Source: an uncultured Eubacteriales bacterium
GTDB lineage: Bacteria; Bacillota; Clostridia; Lachnospirales; Lachnospiraceae
Length of the DNA: 64,000 nt
Direction of reading: 5' to 3'
NCBI GenBank assembly: GCA_900319795.1
Contig: ONPU01000012.1
Coordinates: 1-64,000, forward strand
Shown: positions 43,139 through 50,844 of the stretch, one piece after another
How positions within the stretch are numbered: the stretch's first letter is position 1
Layout: every line of letters begins with the position of its first letter
Translations under genes and position numbers: made by a program
Notes under the pieces: generated by a model
What the model was told of the DNA's origin: nothing
Database searches by the model: none
The model's input: the letters and a program-made list of their open reading frames with translations, nothing else

Positions 43139-43993
43139 TTATCCCTTGACGCCGCCGAGAGCCACACCTGCCACGATGTATTTGGAAAGAAGCAGGTACA
43201 GAATGATCAGCGGAAGAACCGTCAGGGTCAGTCCCATATAAACTGCGCCGTATTCGGTTTTGTAAATGTCGCCGTTCAGAAGGGATGTCATAATCGGAAG
43301 CGTGTACTTTTCCTTATCCGTCAAAAGAACGAGCGGTGTAAACAGGTTGTTCCAGCTTGCCACGAACGCGAAGATCGCCTGGGTTGCCAGAGCCGGCTTC
43401 ATGATCGGAAGGCAGATCCTGTTGAAAATGAAGAACTCTTTCGCGCCGTCTATTCGCGCCGCTTCCACGAGCTCTTTGGAGAGCGTCGGGATCATGTACT
43501 GTCTCATGAAGAACACGACGGACGGAGCCGCGATTGCCGGAAGGATCAGCATGATCAGCTTATTGGTCATATGGATCTTGTAAACCATCTGATAGAAACC
43601 GATCATGGTCACCTGACCCGGGATCATCATGACCGCAACGATGAAGCTGAAGAAGATATTTTTCAGTTTCCAGTCGTACATGACGATCGAATAAGCCGTC
43701 AGTGTTGAGAAATAGATCGTGCAGAGCGTCGCACCGACCGAAATGATCAGGGAGTTCTTGAAACCGACCGCAGGATTGAAGCTCTTGCCTGTCAGAATCG
43801 AGAAGTTCTTGAGCGCATAGCCCGACGGAATCAGTGAAATCGCGTGTGCCTGAATTTCTGTCGTCGATCTTGTCGCGTTGACGATCATGATAATGAACGG
43901 CATGAGCGAAACGATCGCCAGAATAATCAGAAAAATATACATCAGGGCACGGAGTACGGGGTTGCCGCGATATTTTCTGTCAGCTTTTTCCAT
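43139..43993 (-). CDS. Sugar ABC transporter permease (MalG type)
   Basis: A 284-residue inner-membrane permease of a CUT1-type importer. Six helices are seen, with the coupling-loop EAA motif VEAARIDGAKEFFIFNRICLP (~187-207, ending with the conserved G and I..P). It starts on TAATG, its ATG overlapping the stop of the previous permease by one base, so translation is coupled. The ATPase is not in the window; CUT1 importers often share a distant MsiK-like ATPase. Confidence 0.95.
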   Translation of the reverse strand: MEKADRKYRGNPVLRALMYIFLIILAIVSLMPFIIMIVNATRSTTEIQAHAISLIPSGYALKNFSILTGKSFNPAVGFKNSLIISVGATLCTIYFSTLTAYSIVMYDWKLKNIFFSFIVAVMMIPGQVTMIGFYQMVYKIHMTNKLIMLILPAIAAPSVVFFMRQYMIPTLSKELVEAARIDGAKEFFIFNRICLPIMKPALATQAIFAFVASWNNLFTPLVLLTDKEKYTLPIMTSLLNGDIYKTEYGAVYMGLTLTVLPLIILYLLLSKYIVAGVALGGVKG

Positions 43994-45003
43994 TACGAGG
44001 CCCTCCCTTCATTCTTTCTCCTCTCAATTTCAGCCTTCATCCAGGCTTTCTGTTCCTTCTTGATCCGGATCTCATCCTTATCTCTCATGATGTAGAAGAG
44101 AACCAGCGAGCACGCTACCATGATCGCGAACATGATCATGGACGCCGCGGCAGCTCTGTTGTACATATAGCTGCCCTTGAACGCCTGGTTGTAGATAAAG
44201 ACGCTGGTTGTCAGTGTTGCGTTGTCCGGGCCGCCCTGCAGGAAGAGCTGCGGGATATCGAACATGGCAAGACCGCCGATCAGAGATGTAACCAGAACGT
44301 AGAGAAGAATGGTGCGGATGTTCGGCAGCGTCACATAGAAGAATGTCTGGAACTTGTTGGCGCCGTCGATTTCCGATGCCTCGAAGATGTCAGGGCTGAT
44401 GCCCAGAACGCCGGCAATCAGCATGATCATCGTATTGCCGTACCACATCCATGTCTGAATGAAAATGATGACTCCCTGCGCAGTCGACTTATTCTGAAGG
44501 AAATAGACCGGCTTTTGCGGGAGATGAAGGAACGGGAAGAGTTTCCCGACGCTTAAGACGAGATCGTTCATCGGGCCCATCGGATATCCGAAAAGAGCTC
44601 TGAACAGGATCGCGATCGTCGCTGCCGTGATGATGTTCGGCATGTAGTAGAGAACCTTGAAAAGGCCCTGTCCCTTGATTGTGGAACGTCTGTCCGTAAA
44701 CCAGGCCGTAAGCAGAAGTGCAAGGCAGATCTGCGGTACAAAGTTGCTGAGCCAGATCTTTACGGTATTTTTAAGAGCTGTCCTGAAGAGGTTGCTGCCT
44801 AAAATCTGTTTGAAGTTTTTAAACGGATCATCTTTCAGAAAATGAATCTGCGTCATGCCGAGACCTTTAAGGTCCGTAAAGCCGATAGCCAGTGTATAGA
44901 CGATCGGATAAAGCATGAACAACAAGAACGCAATCGTAAACGGCAATGCAAAGATGTAACCGTACTTTGCGTATCCGCCTCTTTTTTTCATTCTTTTTCC
45001 CAC
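43993..45003 (-). CDS. Sugar ABC transporter permease (MalF type)
   Basis: A 336-residue inner-membrane permease. Six to seven helices are seen; the EAA motif is FEASEIDGANKFQTFFYVTLP (~243-263). The positively charged N-terminus (MGKRMKKRGGYAKYG) stays inside. It forms the translocation pore with the overlapping downstream permease. A strong hairpin (45037-45061) separates it from the binding-protein gene, giving the usual higher expression of the latter. Confidence 0.95.
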   Translation of the reverse strand: MGKRMKKRGGYAKYGYIFALPFTIAFLLFMLYPIVYTLAIGFTDLKGLGMTQIHFLKDDPFKNFKQILGSNLFRTALKNTVKIWLSNFVPQICLALLLTAWFTDRRSTIKGQGLFKVLYYMPNIITAATIAILFRALFGYPMGPMNDLVLSVGKLFPFLHLPQKPVYFLQNKSTAQGVIIFIQTWMWYGNTMIMLIAGVLGISPDIFEASEIDGANKFQTFFYVTLPNIRTILLYVLVTSLIGGLAMFDIPQLFLQGGPDNATLTTSVFIYNQAFKGSYMYNRAAAASMIMFAIMVACSLVLFYIMRDKDEIRIKKEQKAWMKAEIERRKNEGRAS

Positions 45004-45034
45004 CCTGTCATAAATATGAAGACCATTTACCTAC

Positions 45035-45063
45035 TTGCGGGGGCTTTATAGGCCCCCGCAGTT
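45035..45063 (-). terminator. Intra-operon hairpin (attenuator/stabiliser)
   Basis: Stem TGCGGGGGC / GCCCCCGCA with loop TTTATAG between the binding-protein gene and the first permease gene. No T-run follows on the minus strand, which suits partial termination or 3'-end protection of the binding-protein message. Confidence 0.8.
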
Positions 45064-45109
45064 GAAATTTCGAATTAAATTATGTCACCGGATAAGATTC
45101 GGATGATGA

Positions 45110-46459
45110 TCACTCGACAGTAACGTCAAGGTTTTCACCGACCTGCTCCTTGAAGGAAGCGATTGCTTCGTCACGGGTCTTCTCGCCATGAGCGTATGCA
45201 CGAACCTGATCTCTCCAATACAGGTTGATGGTCTCGTCATACTGTGTCAGGTTCTTGCCGTTCGCATATTCATTCGCCGGAATGAAAGCTTCGAACATAT
45301 CCTGGCCGCCGAGGAAATCAAGAGATCCGTCGGAATTTTCAAGAACTGTTCCGGAAGCGACGCAGTCCTTTGTGCCGCCTTCGCCGTTCAGAGTGCCGTT
45401 TGCCCACTTATACTGAAGGCCGTCTTCTGTGCAGTTCAGAGTGATCCAATCGATGATCTGGCCAACAGCTTCTTTCTTTGTGGAGTTCGTATTGGCCAGC
45501 AGCCATGTGCCGCCCCAGAAGAATCCGATCGGAGGAGCGCAGACAGCCCAGTCACCGTATGTGCCTTCGCCAACAGCTTCGCCGCCGCAGTTCGGAGCCA
45601 GTGTGTAGTTGATCAGCCATGCCGGTCCGAAGAAACCGAAGATCGGCTTTTCGCCTTCGCCCTTCATATCGGCGAACCATGCATCCTGCCAGTCCTGAGT
45701 ATCATTTTCATAACCATTGTCATAGAGCTGCTTGGACAGATCGAGGAACGCTTCTCTCTTCGGATCGATGTTCAGAGCGCCGTCTACAACCCAGCCTGTG
45801 TCAGAGCTGTTCTCAACTGCGTGCCAGATGTCGCCGTCGCCGGAAACAATGCCGTAGCCCTTAGCCTTCAGCTCTTCAGCTGCTGCAAAGAACTGATCCC
45901 AGCTGCCGGAGCCCGCGCCGATCTTCTCAGCGACTGTAGCCGGATCATCTGTTCCCCAGACATCCTTAGCGATGCTTCTTCTGTAGATGAAAGCGCCGCC
46001 TGTTGCCTGATATCCAAGACCGACAACCTTGCCGTCCGGATTGGTTCCGATATCGACAGAGTACTGAGCGATCTTCGCGTCAGCGATTTCCTTTTCAACA
46101 TCGATGCCGAGATCTTCATAAGGAGCTGCATAGCTGCTCATGTCGCCCTGTGTATATTTCAGAACGAATGCAGCTTCTGCGCAATACAGATCCGGAGCAT
46201 CTTCGCCGCCGGAAGCCAGAGCCTGGTCCAGAGCCGGCTGATAAGCGCCCTCGGTTGTAGCAATGATCGTTTCCTTGATTTCATACGGGAAATCCGGATT
46301 GGCTTCTTTGAACTTCGCTACCATTCCCGGAACTTCGTCTGTGAATGTCCAAAGGTTGATGACTTCTTTTTCTGCTGCTGCAGTCGGAACTGCCATGCCA
46401 ACGAATGTTGAGCAAGCCATTGCAGCTGTAAGCAGGATCGCAAGTGCTTTACGTTTCAT
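45110..46459 (-). CDS. Extracellular sugar-binding protein of an ABC importer
   Basis: A 449-residue family-1 solute-binding protein. The signal peptide is MKRKALAILLTAAMACSTFVG followed by a short Ala-rich stretch (VPTAAAEKE). The mature start reads VINLWTFTDEVPGMVAKFKEANPD, the classic lobe-1 opening, and the Asp/Trp/Gly-rich body (DQFFAAAEELKAKGYGIVSGDGD; GTWLLANTNSTKKEA) suits an oligosaccharide ligand. Start chosen at AGGAGGAACAGT-ATG. A 7-bp hairpin (46488-46511, GGTGACT/AGTCACC) and an AACGTT box (46542-46547) lie in its upstream region. Confidence 0.93.
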   Translation of the reverse strand: MKRKALAILLTAAMACSTFVGMAVPTAAAEKEVINLWTFTDEVPGMVAKFKEANPDFPYEIKETIIATTEGAYQPALDQALASGGEDAPDLYCAEAAFVLKYTQGDMSSYAAPYEDLGIDVEKEIADAKIAQYSVDIGTNPDGKVVGLGYQATGGAFIYRRSIAKDVWGTDDPATVAEKIGAGSGSWDQFFAAAEELKAKGYGIVSGDGDIWHAVENSSDTGWVVDGALNIDPKREAFLDLSKQLYDNGYENDTQDWQDAWFADMKGEGEKPIFGFFGPAWLINYTLAPNCGGEAVGEGTYGDWAVCAPPIGFFWGGTWLLANTNSTKKEAVGQIIDWITLNCTEDGLQYKWANGTLNGEGGTKDCVASGTVLENSDGSLDFLGGQDMFEAFIPANEYANGKNLTQYDETINLYWRDQVRAYAHGEKTRDEAIASFKEQVGENLDVTVE

Positions 46460-46541
46460 ACTGTTCCTCCTTGGTTTTCCTTTTTTGGGTGACTCGCCTC
46501 GCGCAGTCACCAGTAGCTTGTTGAGTCCATTCTATCCCTTT

Positions 46542-46547
46542 AACGTT
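46542..46547. promoter_or_regulatory. AACGTT box, candidate cre/LacI-type operator
   Basis: Sequence TTTAACGTTTTCG centred at 46544, just upstream of a -10-like TAGAAT of the sugar-binding-protein gene. The same palindromic core occurs upstream of three other carbohydrate genes in the window. Confidence 0.45.
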
Positions 46548-46677
46548 TTCGGGTGCTTTACAGAACTTGCCCCGGAGGGCACAGATCTTGCTAAAATGCA
46601 CAGCAGTTTACAAATATTGCGGCGTTTTCATGTATACATTGCACAAATGTTGCGATATTGCAATCGTTTAAGGGGTT

Positions 46678-47098
46678 GGGCGGGGCCGGAGCAAGATTGA
46701 GCCTCACTTTTTGCGTTTCACGAAAGTTTTCCGAACTGATGGCCTCATAGCAAGCTTGGTTCGGAGTCCTCAACGAAAAATCTCCGAACTGAAAGCCTCA
46801 TAGAGAGATTGCTTCGGAGTTTTTAGCGAGAAATCTCCGAACCGAAGGTCTCAAAGCAAGCTTGGTTCGGAGTCCTCAACGATTTTTCTCCGAACTGGTG
46901 GCCTCATAGAGAGATTGGTTCGGAGTTTTTAACGAAATACCTCCGAACCGAAGGCCTCATAGCAAGCTTGGTTCGGAGTCCTCAACGAAATATCTCCGAA
47001 CCGAAGGCCTCATAGCAAACTTGGTTCGGAGTCCTCAACGAAATATCCTCGAACTGGTGGTCTCATAGAGAGATTGGTTCGGAGCTTTCAATGAATAA
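46678..47098. repeat. 53-bp tandem repeat array (locus 2)
   Basis: The hexamer-type marker CCGAAC(T/C) recurs at 46731, 46784, 46837, 46890, 46943 and 46996, with a mutated copy at 47049: six intervals of exactly 53 bases. A degenerate unit precedes the array. Each unit has CTCCGAAC, GGCCTCATAG-AAG and GGTTCGGAGT, so adjacent parts can pair (GTTCGGAG with CTCCGAAC). Two unit types alternate. On the complementary strand the unit resembles the 28.8-kb unit. This spacer (46460-47276) has no other supported gene. Confidence 0.93.
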
Positions 47099-47150
47099 GA
47101 CAAACTTCAGAAGCACTTCTGACGGGCATGTCATCATAGATCCAGATATC

Positions 47151-47179
47151 TTGACATATATAATCACATATGATAATAT
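47151..47179 (+). promoter_or_regulatory. Promoter of the hemolysin III gene
   Basis: Consensus TTGACA (47151-47156) and TAATAT (47174-47179) with a 17-base spacer, about 90 bases before the start codon and directly after the 53-bp array. Confidence 0.85.
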
Positions 47180-47276
47180 CAACACATCATAACATAGTTT
47201 TTAAAACTACATAAAGTGATTCAAAGCATCAAATATGTCTTTTGGGGACTCACCCAAATGACAGAGAGGAGCCGCC

Positions 47277-47963
47277 ATGACAAGAACCATCGAAAAAACA
47301 AGATACGGAACCCTTCCGTCTACCATCTCATTGAAAATTCGGGAGCCGGGAAGCGCGCTGACACATCTCGCCGCGCTTGTTCTGCTGACCGCCGGGTCAG
47401 GACCGCTGATGATCCACGCGAAGGAAAGCGGCTCCAGGCTCACGATGGTGGGAGCCGCCATTTTCCTTATGACTTCCTGCCTGCTCTATGCCGCCAGTAC
47501 GTGCTATCACACGGTGGTGCTGGACGAGCGTAGGACGACCATTTTCCGAAAAATGGATCACATTTCCATCGCCATCATGATCGCGGGAAGCTATACGCCG
47601 ATCTGTCTGAGTTTCCTGAAGAATGTGCCGCTTCTTGTGGCGGTTTGGGTCCTGGCGGTGTTTTCTGCATTATTGAAACTTTTCTGGATCACCTGCCCGA
47701 AGTGGTTGTCTTCCGCCCTCTATCTTCTGATGGGCTGGCTCTGCGTGTTTTCATTTAAGTCGCTCCTGCTCCTGCTTCCGGCGCCTGCGTTCGGCCTGCT
47801 GCTGGCGGGCGGCGTGGCCTATTCCGTCGGCGCGGTCATTTACGCGCTGCACCCGAAGGCCTTTGACGAGAAGCATATCTACTTCGGCTCGCACGAGATC
47901 TTCCATGTGTTCATCATGCTCGGCACGTTCTGCCACTACGAACTCCTGCTGCACTACCTGTAA
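47277..47963 (+). CDS. Hemolysin III family (PAQR-like) membrane protein
   Basis: A 228-residue protein with seven membrane helices. Motifs of the family are AASTCYHTV (~78), FRKMDHISIAIMIAGSYTPICL (~94) and the C-terminal GSHEIFHVFIMLGTFCHY (~205) with the metal-binding His residues. Bacillus YqfA/YplQ are relatives; the name comes from a cytolytic activity reported for the B. cereus member, but a housekeeping membrane role is more likely. GAGAGGAG precedes the ATG. A terminator follows at 47976. Confidence 0.92.
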   Translation: MTRTIEKTRYGTLPSTISLKIREPGSALTHLAALVLLTAGSGPLMIHAKESGSRLTMVGAAIFLMTSCLLYAASTCYHTVVLDERRTTIFRKMDHISIAIMIAGSYTPICLSFLKNVPLLVAVWVLAVFSALLKLFWITCPKWLSSALYLLMGWLCVFSFKSLLLLLPAPAFGLLLAGGVAYSVGAVIYALHPKAFDEKHIYFGSHEIFHVFIMLGTFCHYELLLHYL

Positions 47964-47975
47964 ATCATTTTCTAA

Positions 47976-48024
47976 AATAAACAAGAGAAGACGGTCCCCG
48001 TGGGATCGTCTTCTCTTGTTTATT
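47976..48024. terminator. Terminator of the hemolysin III gene
   Basis: A 16-bp stem (AAACAAGAGAAGACG with its complement CGTCTTCTCTTGTTT) around a GC loop, followed by TATTTG. It lies about 15 bases after the stop. Confidence 0.9.
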
Positions 48025-48040
48025 TGCATAATACTGCAAT

Positions 48041-48271
48041 TGCCAAAAGTACTGCTGAGAATCATAGTATAAACAGTTCAGACATCTGCACAAGTGATTA
48101 GTACTTCTTAGCTCGTCAGGAATTGTGTTGTTCGAAAAAATCAGCACTGTTTGAGCGAAGCGAGTTTGCGATTTTTTCGAACGTTCTTAGCAATTTCTGA
48201 GGAGCTTAGTAGTACTTCGCGCGGAAGCCGTCTGAACTGTTTATGCTATGATCTCAGAGTAACTTTTGGCA
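48041..48271. mobile_element. ~200-bp foldback (MITE-like) element, copy 2
   Basis: Reverse-oriented relative of the element at 26405-26606, sharing the inner arms and centre (GTTCGAAAAAATC, GAGCGAAGCGAG, GAAGTACTAATCACTTGTG on one strand). Outer arms here read AATCATAGTATAAACAG and CTGTTTATGCTATGAT, and pairing extends to TGCCAAAAGT/ACTTTTGGCA. No transposase is encoded. With the terminator at 47976 it fills the spacer 47964-48289. Confidence 0.85.
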
Positions 48272-48289
48272 TGCAATAATAAATGAAAT

Positions 48290-49666
48290 TTACAGTCCCA
48301 GATCCGGAATTCCCGCGAAGCCCTTCGCAAGGTCCTCATCCGTCGGGATATAGTCATTCATTTCGCCATTATTGAATTTCTCATAAGCCACCAGATCGAA
48401 GTAGCCGGTGCCGGTAAGTCCGAAGATAATCGTCTTCTCCTCGCCGGTTTCCTTGCATTTCAGAGCCTCGTCGATGGCCACCCGGATCGCGTGTGAAGAT
48501 TCCGGTGCCGGCAGGATGCCTTCTGTTCTGCAGAAGAGTTCGGCAGCCTCGAAGACCGACGTCTGCTCCACAGCGCGGGCTTCCATTAAGCCGTCGGCGT
48601 AGAGCTGGGACAGAACCGGGCTCATGCCGTGATAGCGGAGTCCTCCGGCGTGGTTGGCGGACGGGATGAAGCCGTGGCCGAGTGTGTACATTTTCGCCAT
48701 CGGGCAGACCTTGCCGGTGTCGCAGAAGTCGTAAACAAATTTGCCGCGCGTAAAGCTCGGGCAGGAGGCAGGCTCAACGGCGATGATCTGATAGTCCGCT
48801 TCCCCGCGAAGCTTCTCGCCCATGAACGGAGAAATGAGACCTCCCAGGTTCGATCCGCCGCCTGCGCAGCCGATAATGATATCGGGCTTGATGCCGTATT
48901 TGTCACAGGCTGCTTTGGTTTCCAGACCGATGATGGACTGATGCAGGAGCACCTGGTTGAGCACCGAGCCGAGTTCGTAGCGGTATCCTGGCGTCGAAGT
49001 CGCCACTTCCACCGCTTCGGAGATCGCGCATCCGAGGGAACCGGTCGTGCCCGGGAATTCCGCGTTGATCTTTCTGCCGATTTCGGTATCCATGGACGGA
49101 GACGGTGTGACATTTGCGCCGTAAGTGCGCATCACTTCCCTGCGGAACGGTTTCTGCTCGTAGGAAACCTTCACCATGTAGACCTTCAGGTCCAGTCCGA
49201 AAAATGCGCAGGCCATCGAAAGCGCTGTTCCCCACTGCCCTGCTCCGGTCTCAGTCGTCACGCCTTTGAGGCCCTGTTCTTTTGCGTAATAAGCCTGGGC
49301 GATCGCGGAGTTTAATTTGTGGCTTCCTGAGGTATTATTTCCCTCAAATTTATAGTAAATGTGTGCCGGTGTATCCAGCGCCTTCTCAAGGAATTCGGCG
49401 TGAGTGAGGGGCGACGGGCGGTACATTTTATAAAAATTGTAAACCGGCTCCGGAATCGGAATATACTTCGTTTCATTGTCCAGTTCCTGACGGATCAGCT
49501 CGTCGCAGAAGATCGGCTGCATATCCTCGAACTTCAGAGGCTGAAGCGTGCCAGGATGGATCAGCGGTGCGGGCTTGTTCTTCATGTCCGCGCGGACGTT
49601 ATACCATGCCTTCGGGATCTCATCTTCGTTCAGATAGATCTTGTAGGGAATCTGATTCTTATTCAT
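48290..49666 (-). CDS. trpB2: TrpB2-type tryptophan synthase beta chain
   Basis: A 458-residue PLP enzyme of the TrpB2 (long) branch, which makes tryptophan from indole and serine and usually acts without TrpA. The PLP lysine lies in NTSGSHKLNSAIAQAYYAK (~115), the phosphate-binding loop is IGCAGGGSNLGG (~250), and the N-terminal extension MNKNQIPYKIYLNEDEIPKAWYN and ESSHAIRVAID insertion are TrpB2-like. It stands alone, without trpA or other trp genes, and is controlled by a Trp T-box leader, so it probably salvages indole. Start chosen at AAAGGAGTCACT-ATG; the longer frame reads into the leader. Confidence 0.95.
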   Translation of the reverse strand: MNKNQIPYKIYLNEDEIPKAWYNVRADMKNKPAPLIHPGTLQPLKFEDMQPIFCDELIRQELDNETKYIPIPEPVYNFYKMYRPSPLTHAEFLEKALDTPAHIYYKFEGNNTSGSHKLNSAIAQAYYAKEQGLKGVTTETGAGQWGTALSMACAFFGLDLKVYMVKVSYEQKPFRREVMRTYGANVTPSPSMDTEIGRKINAEFPGTTGSLGCAISEAVEVATSTPGYRYELGSVLNQVLLHQSIIGLETKAACDKYGIKPDIIIGCAGGGSNLGGLISPFMGEKLRGEADYQIIAVEPASCPSFTRGKFVYDFCDTGKVCPMAKMYTLGHGFIPSANHAGGLRYHGMSPVLSQLYADGLMEARAVEQTSVFEAAELFCRTEGILPAPESSHAIRVAIDEALKCKETGEEKTIIFGLTGTGYFDLVAYEKFNNGEMNDYIPTDEDLAKGFAGIPDLGL

Positions 49667-49719
49667 AGTGACTCCTTTCCGCGCCTTCTGGCGCTTTCGG
49701 ACGGAATCTTCATAAAATA

Positions 49720-50070
49720 AAAACAGACCCCGTCCACTACTTGTTGCTGTAGGGACAAGAGTCTGATTATACTCCTGCGGTGCCACCCATACTTGGCGCG
49801 TATCGCGCCCTCTCATGCATACAGCGGTCCTGCTTTTTGAAGCATCCGGTTTATATGCGGGATATTGATCACGGAGATCCCTCTCCGTCTCACCTACTGA
49901 AAAAGGATGTACTTCTTACGTTTTCTCATCCCTTAAGTTCGGTTCGCCCTCGGAAGCCCATTCACATCGCGTTTGCTGCCGCCGTCACACTCTCAGCGGC
50001 TCCCTGTAAACAAAGAGGCCATGCTACTATTTCTTCTTCAACGGTTTATCGTACTGTATCATACACTTTA
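49720..50070 (-). ncRNA. T-box leader with a TGG (Trp) specifier
   Basis: The minus strand carries the T-box sequence TGGGTGGCACCGCAGG (49774-49789), which binds the uncharged tRNA end. A candidate specifier reads GTGAATGGGCTTCC with TGG at 49958-49960, matching tryptophan and the trpB2 gene downstream. After the T-box, AGACTCTTGTCC and GGACGGGGTCT form a terminator stem followed by TTTTTATTTTA. When Trp-tRNA is charged, transcription should stop there. The specifier is chosen by position in the expected internal loop and by gene identity, not by full structure modelling. Confidence 0.9.
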
Positions 50071-50082
50071 TTACTGTGTCAA
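50053..50082 (-). promoter_or_regulatory. Promoter of the T-box/trpB2 transcript
   Basis: Minus strand: TTGACA (50077-50082), with TACAGT (50053-50058) 18 bases on, directly before the T-box leader. Confidence 0.6.
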
Positions 50083-50099
50083 GCTAAAGTTTTCGTAAA

Positions 50100-50130
50100 T
50101 GCACCAGAGGGGTCTGGCACCTGTGGTGCA
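50100..50130. repeat. REP-like 31-bp palindrome
   Basis: Starts TGCACCAGAGGGGTC and ends GGCACCTGTGGTGCA. It begins 3 bases after the DUF4867 stop codon and could form the 3' hairpin of the pentose operon, as it precedes TTTT on the plus strand. Confidence 0.93.
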
Positions 50131-50133
50131 CTT

Positions 50134-50769
50134 TTACAGGTCGCCCGCAATATCGAGATTGACGCCTTCAAGTCCGACCCACGCGCCGTCCGCGGCTTCC
50201 GAAGCTTCGGGATGCGCGATCAGCCATTTGTTGGTCGCCCAGAGCAGCTTGTCTTCAAATGCCTTCCCGGCCGTTGCGCTCTTTCCTACATTCGTGCCCT
50301 TCGGCAGAACGACGAGAACCTTAAAGCCCTTGGCCGGATCCGTATGGCAAGGAGCATAATGAAGCGAAGTTGCGTATACTTCTACCAGCACGCCGGCCGG
50401 AACGCGGAATGCCTTGCAGTAAGAGGTATCCAGCTTGCCTTCCTTGACCTCGCCTTCTTTCGCTAGAATCAGGATGAAGTCCTCGGTTCCGAGGTTGAAC
50501 TCACTGTCTCTGTGATACTCAAGGCAGTTCAGCTTCGTGTTGTGGCCGTTGCAGAAACCGAACTGTGCCGGAAGTCCGCCGTAAAGGGCCGGAGCAATTT
50601 CCGCTGCCGCGTCGAGACTCTGGATCGCCGGCTCTTCCGCCACGTAGACAACTCCTTCCGGAAGCGGTGTCGACGCGTTCAGCGCGTCGAGAATCGGCTG
50701 CACATTGTAGCCTTCCATCACTTTGCCGTACTCTGCGAATTCCGGATCATAAATACTGTAGATCTTCAT
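50134..50769 (-). CDS. DUF4867 family (cupin-like) protein in sugar operon
   Basis: A 211-residue soluble protein; begins MKIYSIYDPEFAEYGKVMEG. A cupin-like core is suggested by GHNTKLNCLEYHRDSEFNLGTEDF (first metal-binding histidine set, shown in part as NCLEYHRDSEFN), VPAGVLVEVYATSLHYAPCH and KVLVVLPKGTN. These patterns fit DUF4867, a family found with sugar isomerases and kinases in Firmicutes, of unproven function; a sugar epimerase or isomerase role is possible. Preceded by AAAGGAGGAAATG. Last gene of the pentose-type operon. Confidence 0.8.
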   Translation of the reverse strand: MKIYSIYDPEFAEYGKVMEGYNVQPILDALNASTPLPEGVVYVAEEPAIQSLDAAAEIAPALYGGLPAQFGFCNGHNTKLNCLEYHRDSEFNLGTEDFILILAKEGEVKEGKLDTSYCKAFRVPAGVLVEVYATSLHYAPCHTDPAKGFKVLVVLPKGTNVGKSATAGKAFEDKLLWATNKWLIAHPEASEAADGAWVGLEGVNLDIAGDL

Positions 50770-50790
50770 AAATCATTTCCTCCTTTTATA

Positions 50791-50832
50791 TGCACCAAAG
50801 GGGTCAGGCACCTTTGGCACCTGACCCCTTTT
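50791..50832. repeat. Variant REP-like palindrome with extended hairpin
   Basis: The left part TGCACCAAAGGGGTCAGGCACC resembles the family (shown as TGCACCAAAGG and GGTCAGGCACC), but the right part continues with CCTGACCCCTT, giving an 11-bp stem AAGGGGTCAGG/CCTGACCCCTT. It lies between the isomerase and DUF4867 genes. Confidence 0.8.
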
Positions 50833-50844
50833 ACATGTCTTTGA

